From positions 20,566 to 84,565 of the forward strand of contig JAHEYP010000001.1 of assembly GCA_023251535.1 (NCBI GenBank): a stretch of DNA of 64,000 nt, written 5' to 3'. This DNA is from Bacteroidota bacterium (GTDB lineage: Bacteria; Bacteroidota; Bacteroidia; AKYH767-A; OLB10). Every line of letters starts with the position of its first letter. Within the stretch, counting starts at the first letter, position 1. The translations under genes were made by a program, and so were the position numbers. The notes under the pieces were generated by a model. That model ran no database searches. It worked only from the letters and a program-made list of their open reading frames with translations, and was not told the origin of the DNA. Of this stretch, positions 9,551 through 17,859 are shown in pieces.

Positions 9551-9562
9551 GACTGGATATCG

Positions 9563-9650
9563 AGGGAGCTTTGCTTTTCCCTTAACCACGGAGGACACAG
9601 AGTCGCGTTGCTTTACACAGAGAGCACAAAGTCGGCTAAGCCGATGAATT
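9563..9650. repeat. Single copy of the dispersed ACGGAGG/CACAGAG repeat family
   Basis: GGAGCTTTGCTTTTCCCTT, then CCACGGAGGACACAGAG, TTGCTTTACACAGAGAGC and CGGCTAAGCCGA. The pieces and their order match the blocks at 8142-8545 and 19246-19310, so this is a solitary, degraded member of the same family lying just past the cdd stop codon. Confidence 0.65.
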
Positions 9651-9788
9651 TTAATGGAATACCATAAATTTAGACCAGAATTTCAATTCTGAGGACGCTG
9701 TAAAAACGCCCAATTTCATGTCACTTTAGGTAGCACTATTTACCCTCCTAAAAACTGACAATTCTCAGTTTTGTATTCCCGTTTCGCT

Positions 9789-9796
9789 TATTTTTG
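9789..9796 (+). promoter_or_regulatory. Putative -7 promoter element for pdhA
   Basis: TATTTTTG fits the Bacteroidota -7 consensus TAnnTTTG and lies 8 bp before the pdhA ATG; a TTTTG at 9769-9773 is a possible but closely spaced -33 box. A transcript from here would start at or next to the start codon, so the call is tentative. Confidence 0.4.
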
Positions 9797-9803
9797 CGAA
9801 ACA

Positions 9804-10826
9804 ATGGAAACAACTACATCCAAAGCAAAAAAGAGCAAGCTGAAACACAGCAGTGAGTTGTACCTGAAATGGTACGAAGAGATGCAGTTAATGCGTCGTT
9901 TTGAAGAGAGAGCTGGACAGCTTTACGGAATGCAGAAAATCAAAGGATTCTGCCATTTATACATCGGACAAGAAGCCGTAGTTGCGGGAGCTATTTCCGT
10001 GCTTAAGCCTGAAGATAACATGATCACTGCTTATCGTGAGCATGCTCATGCATTAGGAAAAGGAATTACTGCTCGTGAAGTGATGGCCGAATTATACGGT
10101 AAAATAACAGGCTGTTCGAAAGGGAAAGGCGGCTCGATGCATATGTTCAGTAAAGAGAAGAAATTCTTCGGTGGACATGGTATTGTAGGAGGACAAATTC
10201 CTTTAGGTGCAGGTTTAGCTTTTGCCGATAAATACAACAACACCGGATTAGTAACGGTTTGTTACATGGGCGACGGAGCAGTTCGACAGGGAGCGTTACA
10301 CGAAGCATTCAACATGGCAATGTTATGGGAATTACCTGTAGTATTCATTGTTGAAAACAACGCTTATGCGATGGGAACATCAGTAGAGCGTACTTCTAAC
10401 GTACACGACCTTTATAAATTGGGATTAGCATACGATATGCCTAGTTTTCCTGTTGACGGAATGAGCGTTGAAGCTGTTCACGACGCAATGACAAAAGCAG
10501 TTGATCATGCTCGCTCAGGCAAAGGCCCGATGTTTTTAGAGATGAATACGTATCGCTACCGCGGACATTCAATGAGTGACCCTGCGAAATACAGAACGAA
10601 AGAAGAAGTAGAAGGCTATAAAGCGAAAGATCCAATCGAAATGGTAAAAGCTACCATCATCGAAAATAAATTCGCTACAGAAGAGGAAATTGAAGCAATC
10701 AATGCAAAAATCAACGACATCGTTGAAGACAGCGTGAAGTTCGCAGAAGAGTCGCCTTACCCTGATGCATCGGAGTTGTACAAAGATGTGTACGACCAAA
10801 CCGATTACCCTTACATTATCGAATAA
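9804..10826 (+). CDS. pdhA: Pyruvate dehydrogenase E1 component, alpha subunit
   Basis: 340 residues from the ATG at 9804, chosen over upstream codons that add non-conserved residues. It is the thiamine-diphosphate-binding alpha subunit of the alpha2beta2 E1 that decarboxylates pyruvate. The ThDP/Mg signature runs from the GDGAVRQG stretch (from residue ~156) to IVENNAYAMGTS. The substrate-side YREHAHALGKGI and the phosphorylation-loop-like YRYRGHSMSDPAKYR are present. The E2 gene follows 68 bp downstream on the same strand; E1-beta and E3 are not in the window, a split arrangement also seen in other Bacteroidota. Confidence 0.95.
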   Translation: METTTSKAKKSKLKHSSELYLKWYEEMQLMRRFEERAGQLYGMQKIKGFCHLYIGQEAVVAGAISVLKPEDNMITAYREHAHALGKGITAREVMAELYGKITGCSKGKGGSMHMFSKEKKFFGGHGIVGGQIPLGAGLAFADKYNNTGLVTVCYMGDGAVRQGALHEAFNMAMLWELPVVFIVENNAYAMGTSVERTSNVHDLYKLGLAYDMPSFPVDGMSVEAVHDAMTKAVDHARSGKGPMFLEMNTYRYRGHSMSDPAKYRTKEEVEGYKAKDPIEMVKATIIENKFATEEEIEAINAKINDIVEDSVKFAEESPYPDASELYKDVYDQTDYPYIIE

Positions 10827-10894
10827 TCACTAACGTTTGTGCATATCCGAAATTAGGAATGCAAAAAATATATTACCCAAATTAAACAGAAGAA

Positions 10895-12187
10895 ATGGCG
10901 GAAATAGTTAGAATGCCGAAGATGAGTGATACTATGACAGAAGGTGTTGTAGTGAAATGGCATAAGAAAGTTGGAGACGCTGTGAAGAGTGGCGAATTAG
11001 TTGCTGAAATCGAAACCGATAAAGCAACAATGGAATTTGAAAGTTACAGTACCGGAACTTTGTTATTTATCGGTGTTGAAGAGGGAAAGGCTGCTCCTGT
11101 TGATGGCATTTTAGCTATCATGGGTAAAGCTGGTGAAGATTATAAAGAGTTATTAGCTTCAGAACAAGCGAAAGATGCTGCTGCTGCTGCTCCTGCAGCT
11201 CCTGCGCCAGCACAACCTGCTGCACAAGCACAAGCGCCTGCTCCTGTTGCGACACCTGCTCCTACTCCTGTAGCAGCTACTCCTGCTCGTCCCGTGGCTA
11301 CTGCATCAACGAGTAGCGACGATCGCATGAAAGCATCTCCTTTAGCGAAACGCTTAGCAGAAGAAAAAGGAATCGACCTTGGGATGTTAAAAGGATCGGG
11401 AGATCACGGACGTATCGTTAAGCGCGATATCGAGTGGTTTAAACCGGGAACATTTGTGCAAACAGCTGCCTTCGCTCCTAATGCGGTTACTTCAGAAAGC
11501 TTTGAAGAGGTAACGGTATCGCAGATGAGAAAAACAATTGCTCGTCGCTTAAGCGAAAGTATGTTTACTGCTCCGCATTTTTATTTAACGATGGATATCG
11601 ATATGGATGCCGTTGTACATGCTCGTGAAAGTGTAAACCAAGTCGCATCAGTAAAGATCTCTTTCAACGATTTCGTAGTGAAAGCAGTTGCTAGCGCATT
11701 ACGTCAGCATCCTGCAGTTAACTCATCGTGGTTAGGCGATAGAATCCGTTATAACAATCATATCAATATTGGTATCGCGGTTGCTGTTGAAGATGGACTA
11801 TTAGTTCCTGTTGTTCGCTACGCGGATAGCAAAACACTTACACAAATTGCAACCGAAGTAAAATCATACGCTCAAAAAGCAAAAGATAAAAAATTACAAC
11901 CTGCAGATTGGGAAGGAAACACATTTACCATCTCTAACTTAGGAATGTATAATATCGAAGAATTCACTGCAATTATTAATCCACCGGATGCATGTATTTT
12001 AGCTGTAGGCGGTATCAAACAAGTTCCTGTTGTTAAAAACGGAATGGTACAACCGGGCAACGTGATGAAGGTAACACTAAGCTGCGATCATCGAGTAGTC
12101 GATGGCGTAGTAGGATCGAAATTCCTCAATACGCTAAAAGCATTGCTGGAAAATCCGATAGTGTTATTAGGACAAGGGAATATTTAA
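10895..12187 (+). CDS. pdhC: Pyruvate dehydrogenase E2, dihydrolipoamide acetyltransferase
   Basis: 430 residues. In order: one lipoyl domain (1-~80) with the lipoylated Lys43 in ETDKATMEF; an Ala/Pro-rich flexible linker (~90-140); a peripheral subunit-binding domain (ASPLAKRLAEEKGIDL through HGRIVKRDI); and the catalytic domain ending with the active-site DHRVVDG, His399. It transfers the acetyl group from lipoate to CoA and forms the core of the pyruvate dehydrogenase complex. It is the second gene after pdhA. A branched-chain 2-oxoacid role is less likely, given the partner's similarity to pyruvate E1-alpha. A terminator follows immediately. Confidence 0.95.
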   Translation: MAEIVRMPKMSDTMTEGVVVKWHKKVGDAVKSGELVAEIETDKATMEFESYSTGTLLFIGVEEGKAAPVDGILAIMGKAGEDYKELLASEQAKDAAAAAPAAPAPAQPAAQAQAPAPVATPAPTPVAATPARPVATASTSSDDRMKASPLAKRLAEEKGIDLGMLKGSGDHGRIVKRDIEWFKPGTFVQTAAFAPNAVTSESFEEVTVSQMRKTIARRLSESMFTAPHFYLTMDIDMDAVVHARESVNQVASVKISFNDFVVKAVASALRQHPAVNSSWLGDRIRYNNHINIGIAVAVEDGLLVPVVRYADSKTLTQIATEVKSYAQKAKDKKLQPADWEGNTFTISNLGMYNIEEFTAIINPPDACILAVGGIKQVPVVKNGMVQPGNVMKVTLSCDHRVVDGVVGSKFLNTLKALLENPIVLLGQGNI

Positions 12188-12214
12188 AAAAAGCCTCGCG
12201 GAAGCGGGGCTTTT
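12185..12214 (+). terminator. Rho-independent terminator of pdhA-pdhC
   Basis: A-run, stem GCCTCGC / GCGGGGC with a GAA-type loop and one G-U pair, then six T residues. It starts at the pdhC stop codon. Confidence 0.85.
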
Positions 12215-12216
12215 TT

Positions 12217-12362
12217 GTTCTTAGTTTCTAGTTCTTAGTTCATAGTTCATAGTTCATAGTTTCGCGATGCGGATTAAGCTGCAAAGCAGATATAAAAATT
12301 TGTTAGATATTCGACTATCTCAAATCAGCTTTGCTGAACTAAGAACTAAGAACTAAGAACAA
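12217..12362. repeat. Imperfect inverted-repeat element of TTCTTAG units
   Basis: The left side (12217-12257) is a run of degenerate heptamers (TTCTTAG, TTCATAG, TTCATAG). The right side (about 12337-12362) is the complement run (CTAAGAA repeated three times). Between them lies ~80 bp with GTTTCGCGATGCGGATT, which resembles the TTCGCGAAGCG motif near the tandem repeats at 29.7 and 32.2 kb. The ends could pair as a long cruciform. The right arm overlaps and supplies the stop codon of the fadD gene. Confidence 0.7.
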
Positions 12363-14128
12363 TATATGTTTTCCACCGCCTCCTTATTATTCTCCATAAT
12401 CACTCTTCTCTTCAGGCTTAACTTCGGAGATAATTCGCCAGCATCGACGGTCCATTCGCGAGGAAGGAGTTCAATCTTTTTGATGGTTTCGTAGTTGCCT
12501 AAAGTTTGATTAACGATCTCGACTTCTTTCATGATGCGATCTTTGATTCGAGGAATTCTAATTAACTCTGCGTTCGAATCAGGAATTTGAATTCCCTTGC
12601 GCGTACACCATTCCAATAAAAACGGAAACGATGGAACGACTAAAGCAGCAGCAAAATTTTTCCCTTCTCCTACTACCATCACTTGCTCTATAAAACGTGA
12701 TTCCTTCAACTTATTTTCGATGTGTTGAGGTATGATGTACTTACCTCCCGAGGTCTTGAAGATTTCTTTTTTGCGATCGGTAATTTTCAGATAAACACCA
12801 TCTTCAAAAACTCCTATATCTCCAGTATGAAACCAGCCTTCGCTGTCGATTACTTCGGCAGTTAAATCAGGACGTTTATAATATCCTAACATCAAATTTG
12901 GACCTTTACACAAGATCTCACCATCTTCGGCTATACGCACCGTTACTTTATCGAGCAACTTACCTACGGTACCGAATTTTAGTCCGCCAGGCTCTAGCGT
13001 ATTCACCGAAACCACCGGACTAGTTTCTGTTAATCCGTAGCCCTCTAAAATCGGAATTCCAGCCGCCCAAAATACTCGAGCCAAACGTGGTTGCAATGCT
13101 GCTCCGCCCGAAACTGCAGCCTTCACCTTCCCTCCTAAAGCCTCTTGCCACTTACTAAAAATAAGTTTTCGAGCAATGGCTAACTTTTTCTCATATACCC
13201 AACCGTTAGCTCCATTAGTTTCATATTTCAATCCGAGGTCGAGCGCCCAGAAGAATAATTTCTTTTTGATGCCTGTCAGTTCATTTCCTTTGTTTACAAT
13301 TCTATCATAAACCTTTTCAAACAATCGAGGCACACAACCGAAAATTTCAGGTTGTACTTCTTTCAAATTATCTGCTACCTTATCGATACTCTCGGCATAA
13401 TAAACCGACACACCGAGATAGAAATACAAATACGTCAACACACGTTCGTAAACGTGATTTAATGGCAAAAAGCTCAATGCTCTACTATTTACATCAACTG
13501 GCGCCAAATATTGAGCAGCTATTAATTGACTGATAATATTATCATGCGATAGCATAACTCCCTTCGGAATTCCCGTTGTTCCGCTCGTATAAAGCAATGT
13601 AGCCAAATCATGAGCTCCGATAGTAGCAGCTATTTCAGCCACTTTCGAAGGATTAGGGTTTTGTGCTCCCAAAGCTTTTATTTCGGTCCAATGTTTTGCT
13701 CCTTGCACCTCATCGAAAGAATAGATCGCCTTAATGCCCTCTAGATCTTTAACAGCTGCACTCACCTTTTCGAATAACTCCTTACTAGAAACAAAAATGA
13801 ATTTCACCTCTGCGTCCTTCAATATAAAACGAAGGTCTTCATCGGCGAGGGTGGTATAAATTGGGACATGAATTCCGCCGATACGCATGGCACCTAGGTC
13901 GAGGAAATTCCACTCAGGACGATTATTACTCAGCGAAGCAAACTTATCGCCCTTTTCCATTCCCAAAGCCAGCAATCCGTAGCTGATATTCTCTACACTA
14001 GAGGTAAACTCCTCCGAACTAACCGTCTGCCAACTACCATTAATTTTGGCGGCCAGCGAATCCTTTTTATGAGGATAAAGTTGTTTATAACGGTCAACAA
14101 GATCAAACAAACGGGTAACAGACATCAT
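12353..14128 (-). CDS. fadD: Long-chain fatty acid-CoA ligase (AMP-binding)
   Basis: 591 residues, the size of Bacteroidota FAA1-type ligases. It activates fatty acids to acyl-CoA through an acyl-adenylate. Motifs are the P-loop-like LLYTSGTTGIPKGVMLSH (~residue 182), GYGLTETSP, and the hinge/ATP motif GWFHTGDIGVFEDGVYLKIT followed by DRKKEIFKTSGGKYI. It has no signal peptide and acts at the inner face of the membrane. It diverges from the nitronate monooxygenase operon across a 69-bp gap that must hold both promoters. Its stop codon and last residues (Tyr-Cys-Ser) fall within or next to the repeat arm at 12337-12362, so the extreme C-terminus is probably not conserved. Confidence 0.92.
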   Translation of the reverse strand: MMSVTRLFDLVDRYKQLYPHKKDSLAAKINGSWQTVSSEEFTSSVENISYGLLALGMEKGDKFASLSNNRPEWNFLDLGAMRIGGIHVPIYTTLADEDLRFILKDAEVKFIFVSSKELFEKVSAAVKDLEGIKAIYSFDEVQGAKHWTEIKALGAQNPNPSKVAEIAATIGAHDLATLLYTSGTTGIPKGVMLSHDNIISQLIAAQYLAPVDVNSRALSFLPLNHVYERVLTYLYFYLGVSVYYAESIDKVADNLKEVQPEIFGCVPRLFEKVYDRIVNKGNELTGIKKKLFFWALDLGLKYETNGANGWVYEKKLAIARKLIFSKWQEALGGKVKAAVSGGAALQPRLARVFWAAGIPILEGYGLTETSPVVSVNTLEPGGLKFGTVGKLLDKVTVRIAEDGEILCKGPNLMLGYYKRPDLTAEVIDSEGWFHTGDIGVFEDGVYLKITDRKKEIFKTSGGKYIIPQHIENKLKESRFIEQVMVVGEGKNFAAALVVPSFPFLLEWCTRKGIQIPDSNAELIRIPRIKDRIMKEVEIVNQTLGNYETIKKIELLPREWTVDAGELSPKLSLKRRVIMENNKEAVENIYCS

Positions 14129-14197
14129 CTAGAATTTCTTAGCTTTATGTCAAATATAGTTGAGTAAAATTGAATCACCAATTATTTATCTTAATTC

Positions 14198-15202
14198 ATG
14201 ATCACCACGAACTTCAGTCAGCAGAATAGTCTCAATTTCCCGATCATTATGGCACCCATGTTTTTGGTGTCGAATGAGGCAATGATCCAAGCAGCAATAC
14301 GCAGCGGAATCATGGGTACATTCCCTACATTGAACTATCGCAAAGAGAATGAATTGAAGGATGTAATAGATCGTTTACATGCCTATCGAAATAACCAATC
14401 AAATGCAGGCAGTTTCGGTGTGAACCTCATTGTTCAGAAATCGAATCCCCTGTACCCCAAACATCTCGATATCTGCGTTGAAGGGAAGGTTCCATTTTAT
14501 ATTACCAGCTTAGGAAATCCGAAAGAAGTTATAGAACGAGCTCACGCTTACGGAGGAAAAGTATATTGTGACGTGACCAATTTAGAGCATGCAGAAAAAT
14601 GTGCTTCTCTGGGTGCCGATGGATTTATTGCCGTTTGCCAAGGGGCAGGGGGACATGCGGGACCTTATCCGTTTTCAGTACTAATCCCTGCATTAAAAGA
14701 AAAATTCCCGACAATTCCGGTTGTAGCAGCAGGAGGCATAGCCACCGGTGCGGGAATCGTGAGCGCGTTAAGTTTAGGGGCTGAAGGAGTTAGTATAGGA
14801 ACACGCTATCTTGCAAGTAAAGAGGCAGGAGTCAGTGAGGCCTATAAAGAAGCAGTTGTGGCTTCAGGGATGGAAGACATAGTACTTACTGAGCGATTAA
14901 GTGGCACGCCATGTGCGGTAATCAATACACCTTACGTTCAGAAAATCGGATTACATCAGAATAGTATTGAAAAGTGGATGAACAACAATGCCACCACTAA
15001 GAAATATTTCAAGATGTTGACACAAGTAAGAGGCATGAAAAAACTTGAAGAAGCTATTAAGCCAGGGAATTACAATAACCTATGGAGTGCAGGACAAAGC
15101 AGTGCATTGATTCATGACATCAGAGGATGCGAAGAAATTACCGATCGACTTATAAAAGAAAGTTTTGAGAGTATACAAAACCTAAACAGAAAATTTAGTT
15201 AG
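14198..15202 (+). CDS. Nitronate monooxygenase family flavoprotein
   Basis: 334 residues, an FMN-binding TIM barrel of the 2-nitropropane dioxygenase/nitronate monooxygenase family. The FMN phosphate loop is clear: VVAAGGIATGAGIVSALSLG followed by GVSIGTRYLAS. An earlier CQGAGGHAGPY contains the conserved active-site His region. True substrates in such genomes may be nitronates or may relate to enoyl-type reactions (FabK is a sister family). The gene is followed 2 bp later by a hotdog-fold protein, and the pair diverges from an acyl-CoA ligase, so a fatty-acid-related role is possible. The family call is firm and the substrate unknown. Confidence 0.88.
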   Translation: MITTNFSQQNSLNFPIIMAPMFLVSNEAMIQAAIRSGIMGTFPTLNYRKENELKDVIDRLHAYRNNQSNAGSFGVNLIVQKSNPLYPKHLDICVEGKVPFYITSLGNPKEVIERAHAYGGKVYCDVTNLEHAEKCASLGADGFIAVCQGAGGHAGPYPFSVLIPALKEKFPTIPVVAAGGIATGAGIVSALSLGAEGVSIGTRYLASKEAGVSEAYKEAVVASGMEDIVLTERLSGTPCAVINTPYVQKIGLHQNSIEKWMNNNATTKKYFKMLTQVRGMKKLEEAIKPGNYNNLWSAGQSSALIHDIRGCEEITDRLIKESFESIQNLNRKFS

Positions 15203-15204
15203 TT

Positions 15205-15711
15205 ATGTTTGACCCTTCAACGCTGCTAAAAAAAGCGGAGCAATCGCCGTTTGCACTGATGATGCTAAACATCGGATTAAAGAATATGATTCCCTTTAAT
15301 TCACCACATCGCTTCAAAATTTCGAAGGTTACTACAAACAGCATCAGCATAACGGCACCGTATATCCGAAGAAATAAGAATCATGTTAATAGTATTCATG
15401 CCTGTGCATTAGCGACGCTCTGCGAATATAGCTGCGGACTAACACTTGCCAGAACCTTTGACCAAAGAACTTATCGGGTTATTTTAAAGGAGTTAAAAGT
15501 AAATTATCAATATCAGGCAAAAGAAAATGTAACTGCCACCTACTCTCTTCCTGAGGGCACAATTTCTGCAATTCAAAAGACGTTAAGTACAGAAGATGCG
15601 GCACTTTGCACCCTCATTGTAGACATAAATGACAGTAAAGGCAACGTAATATGTACAGGAGAAGTAACCTGGCAGATAAAACCATGGAGCAAAACCAAAA
15701 CAGCAAGGTAA
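15205..15711 (+). CDS. DUF4442 hotdog-fold (thioesterase-like) protein
   Basis: 168 residues. The central PYIRRNKNHVNSIHACAL segment and the beta strands after it are typical of DUF4442, a PaaI/YiiD-like hotdog family assumed to act on acyl-CoA or acyl-ACP. It starts 2 bp after the nitronate monooxygenase stop codon, so the two are translated from one message. There is no signal peptide. With the divergent fatty acid-CoA ligase, the three genes suggest acyl-thioester handling, but no substrate can be assigned from the sequence. Confidence 0.8.
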   Translation: MFDPSTLLKKAEQSPFALMMLNIGLKNMIPFNSPHRFKISKVTTNSISITAPYIRRNKNHVNSIHACALATLCEYSCGLTLARTFDQRTYRVILKELKVNYQYQAKENVTATYSLPEGTISAIQKTLSTEDAALCTLIVDINDSKGNVICTGEVTWQIKPWSKTKTAR

Positions 15712-15767
15712 GTCTTGCAAACAGAAACAACAACAGTATATTTGCATAAGAAAGAAAGAATAAAAAA

Positions 15768-16199
15768 ATGAAAAAGTTAGTACTCCTCCTTTGCTTACTC
15801 ATTACGGGAAGCGTATCAATGGCACAATCAATTGCTGCCACAACTGAAGAAGAATTCAATATGGCTTCTGTAGGATACAAAATGTACTTACAGATGGGTG
15901 TAGAAATTAAGAAAGGTTATAAAATCAGCAACATCAAAGAATTTGAGTATGGCGATCGTAAAGCTTCCTTCAAAGGATTATATCGTCCTGGTGATACTAA
16001 GCCATGTGCGCTTATTATGGTTTATAGCAAGCTAAGAGGAGCACCGGAATATTATTGCATTCCTACTCCCGATGCAGAAGAACTATTGTGGGATCGATTC
16101 AGAACTAGTTTAGCAGGAGAAACCGACAATAAGCAAGAACAATTGCAATTCATTGGATTTGCATTAGGAAAAGCATCTATGTTTTTCGCTACGCGATAA
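15768..16199 (+). CDS. Secreted protein of unknown function
   Basis: 143 residues. A signal peptide (MKKLVLLLCLLITGSVSMAQ) predicts export to the periplasm. The mature part has no repeats, membrane spans or T9SS tail; it contains GDRKASFKGLYRPGDTKPCALIMV and a Cys-containing EYYCIPTPDAEEL. I recognise no family. Its TAA overlaps the ATG of the next gene by one base, so the two are translationally coupled and probably work together. Confidence 0.8.
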   Translation: MKKLVLLLCLLITGSVSMAQSIAATTEEEFNMASVGYKMYLQMGVEIKKGYKISNIKEFEYGDRKASFKGLYRPGDTKPCALIMVYSKLRGAPEYYCIPTPDAEELLWDRFRTSLAGETDNKQEQLQFIGFALGKASMFFATR

Positions 16200-16828
16200 T
16201 GAACGCTCGATACGTCATATTTTTATTGTTGACGCTAACGTTTACGAGTAGCCGAAGTCAGTCGGTATTGAAGCAATATAGGGCTTTACCTAAAGCTGAA
16301 AAGCGGTGGGTACGACAACATCCTCACGCTGCTTTGAAAGTCAGAAGCATCACTTCAATCGTCAGAAAAGAAGTAATAGAGTATTCTAGAAAGAACCTAG
16401 TTGATACTTTATTCAACGGCGGGACAGCCGACGCCTTCCGACATTGTTATTGGATGGCATTGTGCGCTCAAAAAATAGGTAGCAAGAAAGCGCTATCGCT
16501 AGGAGAAGCGCATGAGAAAGGCAACCGAGAACAATTTGATAAAGGGTTAACAGAAGATGCTGTTTTACAAGACAGCATATCTTGTTTGATGGATTTGTAT
16601 AATAACCGAATCGGAATAGGAATGGTAAGCGACCAAAAAATTAAAGATGCAGAAACATTGAAATTCCATATTTTAGAGAAAATCAAGCAAGGAGAATTAA
16701 GGGTATTAAAACGCAATAACATGAATCAATTTATTGATTGTGAAGGAAATGCCGTAATTAAGCCAATCGGAAATCAGCGAAAATGGCAATTACCCTATTG
16801 CTTAGTACCTTCGAATCTAGTCCAATGA
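16199..16828 (+). CDS. Secreted DUF6973-like protein
   Basis: 209 residues, with a signal peptide (MNARYVIFLLLTLTFTSSRS-QS). The mature part has the helical pattern TADAFRHCYWMALCAQKIG, later GEAHEKGN, and MDLYNNRIG. This is the pattern of the DUF6973 domain, in which conserved His, Glu and Asp/Asn suggest a metal site or hydrolase-like pocket; no activity is established. It overlaps the upstream secreted protein by one base. I name the domain from motif memory, with moderate certainty. Confidence 0.75.
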   Translation: MNARYVIFLLLTLTFTSSRSQSVLKQYRALPKAEKRWVRQHPHAALKVRSITSIVRKEVIEYSRKNLVDTLFNGGTADAFRHCYWMALCAQKIGSKKALSLGEAHEKGNREQFDKGLTEDAVLQDSISCLMDLYNNRIGIGMVSDQKIKDAETLKFHILEKIKQGELRVLKRNNMNQFIDCEGNAVIKPIGNQRKWQLPYCLVPSNLVQ

Positions 16829-16963
16829 TTAGGATTTTCGCAATTGGCAATAAAATATTAAGAAGAAGGAAATATACTTTTCATTTAAATTGTCAAATAG
16901 AAAACAATCTAACGTCATAGCCTAACCGAAAATTTAGATAATTCAAATATTCACAATCGTTAT

Positions 16964-17263
16964 TTACTTCTCTAAGCGAGCCTTCAAATCCATTTGTTCG
17001 TGAAGAATTCTAATAATCAAAATAGATTTGGGAGAAATAATGCGATAGAAGATGATATGTTTAGAAAACTGTCGACCTAGGACACCGGGATAAACATCAA
17101 AATAAGATTTTCCTTTTAGTGCATTTTTTGCAATTTCTGAGCAACCATCGATTAGTAGTTTATAATACTTATCGGCCTGCTTTTCTGACCACTGCTCTAC
17201 AGTATATTCCCATATTTCGGAAAGATCAGCAACTGCTTTGTTAGTTAACTTAAACGAGGCCAT
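16964..17263 (-). CDS. parE: ParE/RelE-superfamily toxin
   Basis: 99 residues. The sequence (FKLTNKAVADLSEIWEYT, then DGCSEIAKN, GRQFSKHIIFYRI and IIRILHEQMD) is a standard ParE-type RelE/ParE fold. ParE toxins poison DNA gyrase, while related RelE toxins cut mRNA; the sequence favours ParE. It starts directly after the ParD stop codon, with no gap. In such pairs the antitoxin both neutralises the toxin and represses the shared promoter. On a chromosome it may serve stabilisation or stress functions, or may be a transferred module. Confidence 0.93.
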   Translation of the reverse strand: MASFKLTNKAVADLSEIWEYTVEQWSEKQADKYYKLLIDGCSEIAKNALKGKSYFDVYPGVLGRQFSKHIIFYRIISPKSILIIRILHEQMDLKARLEK

Positions 17264-17515
17264 TTACTTCTTCTTAGCTCTTTTAGCTTTTAAAGATTTC
17301 AAATGCACATCAGCATCAAAGTTTTTAGCAACTCCACTATCAACTCCTTCATTGATTGCCTGCCGCAATGCAACAATTTTCTTCTCTTCCTCTTCCAACA
17401 ACCTTAACCCTGCACGAACCGCCTCGCTAGCATTATTATAACGTCCCTCGCTTATAATACCACGAATAAATTCATCAAAATAACTACCTAAAGTAATTGA
17501 AGTGTTTTTGCTCAT
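17264..17515 (-). CDS. parD: ParD-family antitoxin
   Basis: 83 residues. The N-terminal ribbon-helix-helix (SITLGSYFDEFIRGIISEGR, then ASEAVRAGLRLLEEEE) is the DNA-binding half, and the charged C-terminal tail (to KAKRAKKK) is the part that wraps the toxin. First gene of the pair; its stop codon abuts the parE ATG. A palindrome 22 bp upstream is the likely operator through which it autoregulates. Confidence 0.93.
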   Translation of the reverse strand: MSKNTSITLGSYFDEFIRGIISEGRYNNASEAVRAGLRLLEEEEKKIVALRQAINEGVDSGVAKNFDADVHLKSLKAKRAKKK

Positions 17516-17536
17516 AACCGTGAATTTTAAGTAAAA

Positions 17537-17553
17537 GTACCAAATATTGGTAC
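17537..17553. promoter_or_regulatory. Palindromic operator of parDE
   Basis: GTACCAA-ATA-TTGGTAC: two perfect 7-bp arms around a 3-bp centre, in the only spacer that can hold the parDE promoter. The symmetry suits a ribbon-helix-helix dimer pair. Confidence 0.7.
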
Positions 17554-17859
17554 TATTTCAAAATATCTATGATTAATATTTCTCAATTACTCAATCTATT
17601 TCAGAAGACAAAATCATCATTTAGTCTTTGAAAACACCTCAGCTATTTCGCCAAAATAGAATTCCTCACCATTACACTAACATGCAACTAATTGATTTTA
17701 AATATTTAACACTCCATACAATCCTTGAACCATCTTTTAATCTCATGTCAATTATTCAACCATACTTAGATTCAACTAATTTGAATTTCATGTTACTCTC
17801 ATCGACATAAAGCAAGGTTTACCGTAACTTTGCAGTGCCTCAAAAAGCGAAACCCCGAA
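17554..17859. other. Intergenic; promoter-like element, no gene seen
   Basis: AT-rich spacer between divergently read genes. TAACTTTG at 17825-17832 matches the -7 consensus TAnnTTTG and lies 28 bp before the start of the thioredoxin-fold gene; I see no TTTG at the proper distance upstream. A 60-codon frame at 17628-17810 lacks coding character. Confidence 0.45.

Noticed and set aside
17628..17810. 60-codon plus-strand frame
   Set aside because: AT-rich spacer with no signal, family or start context.
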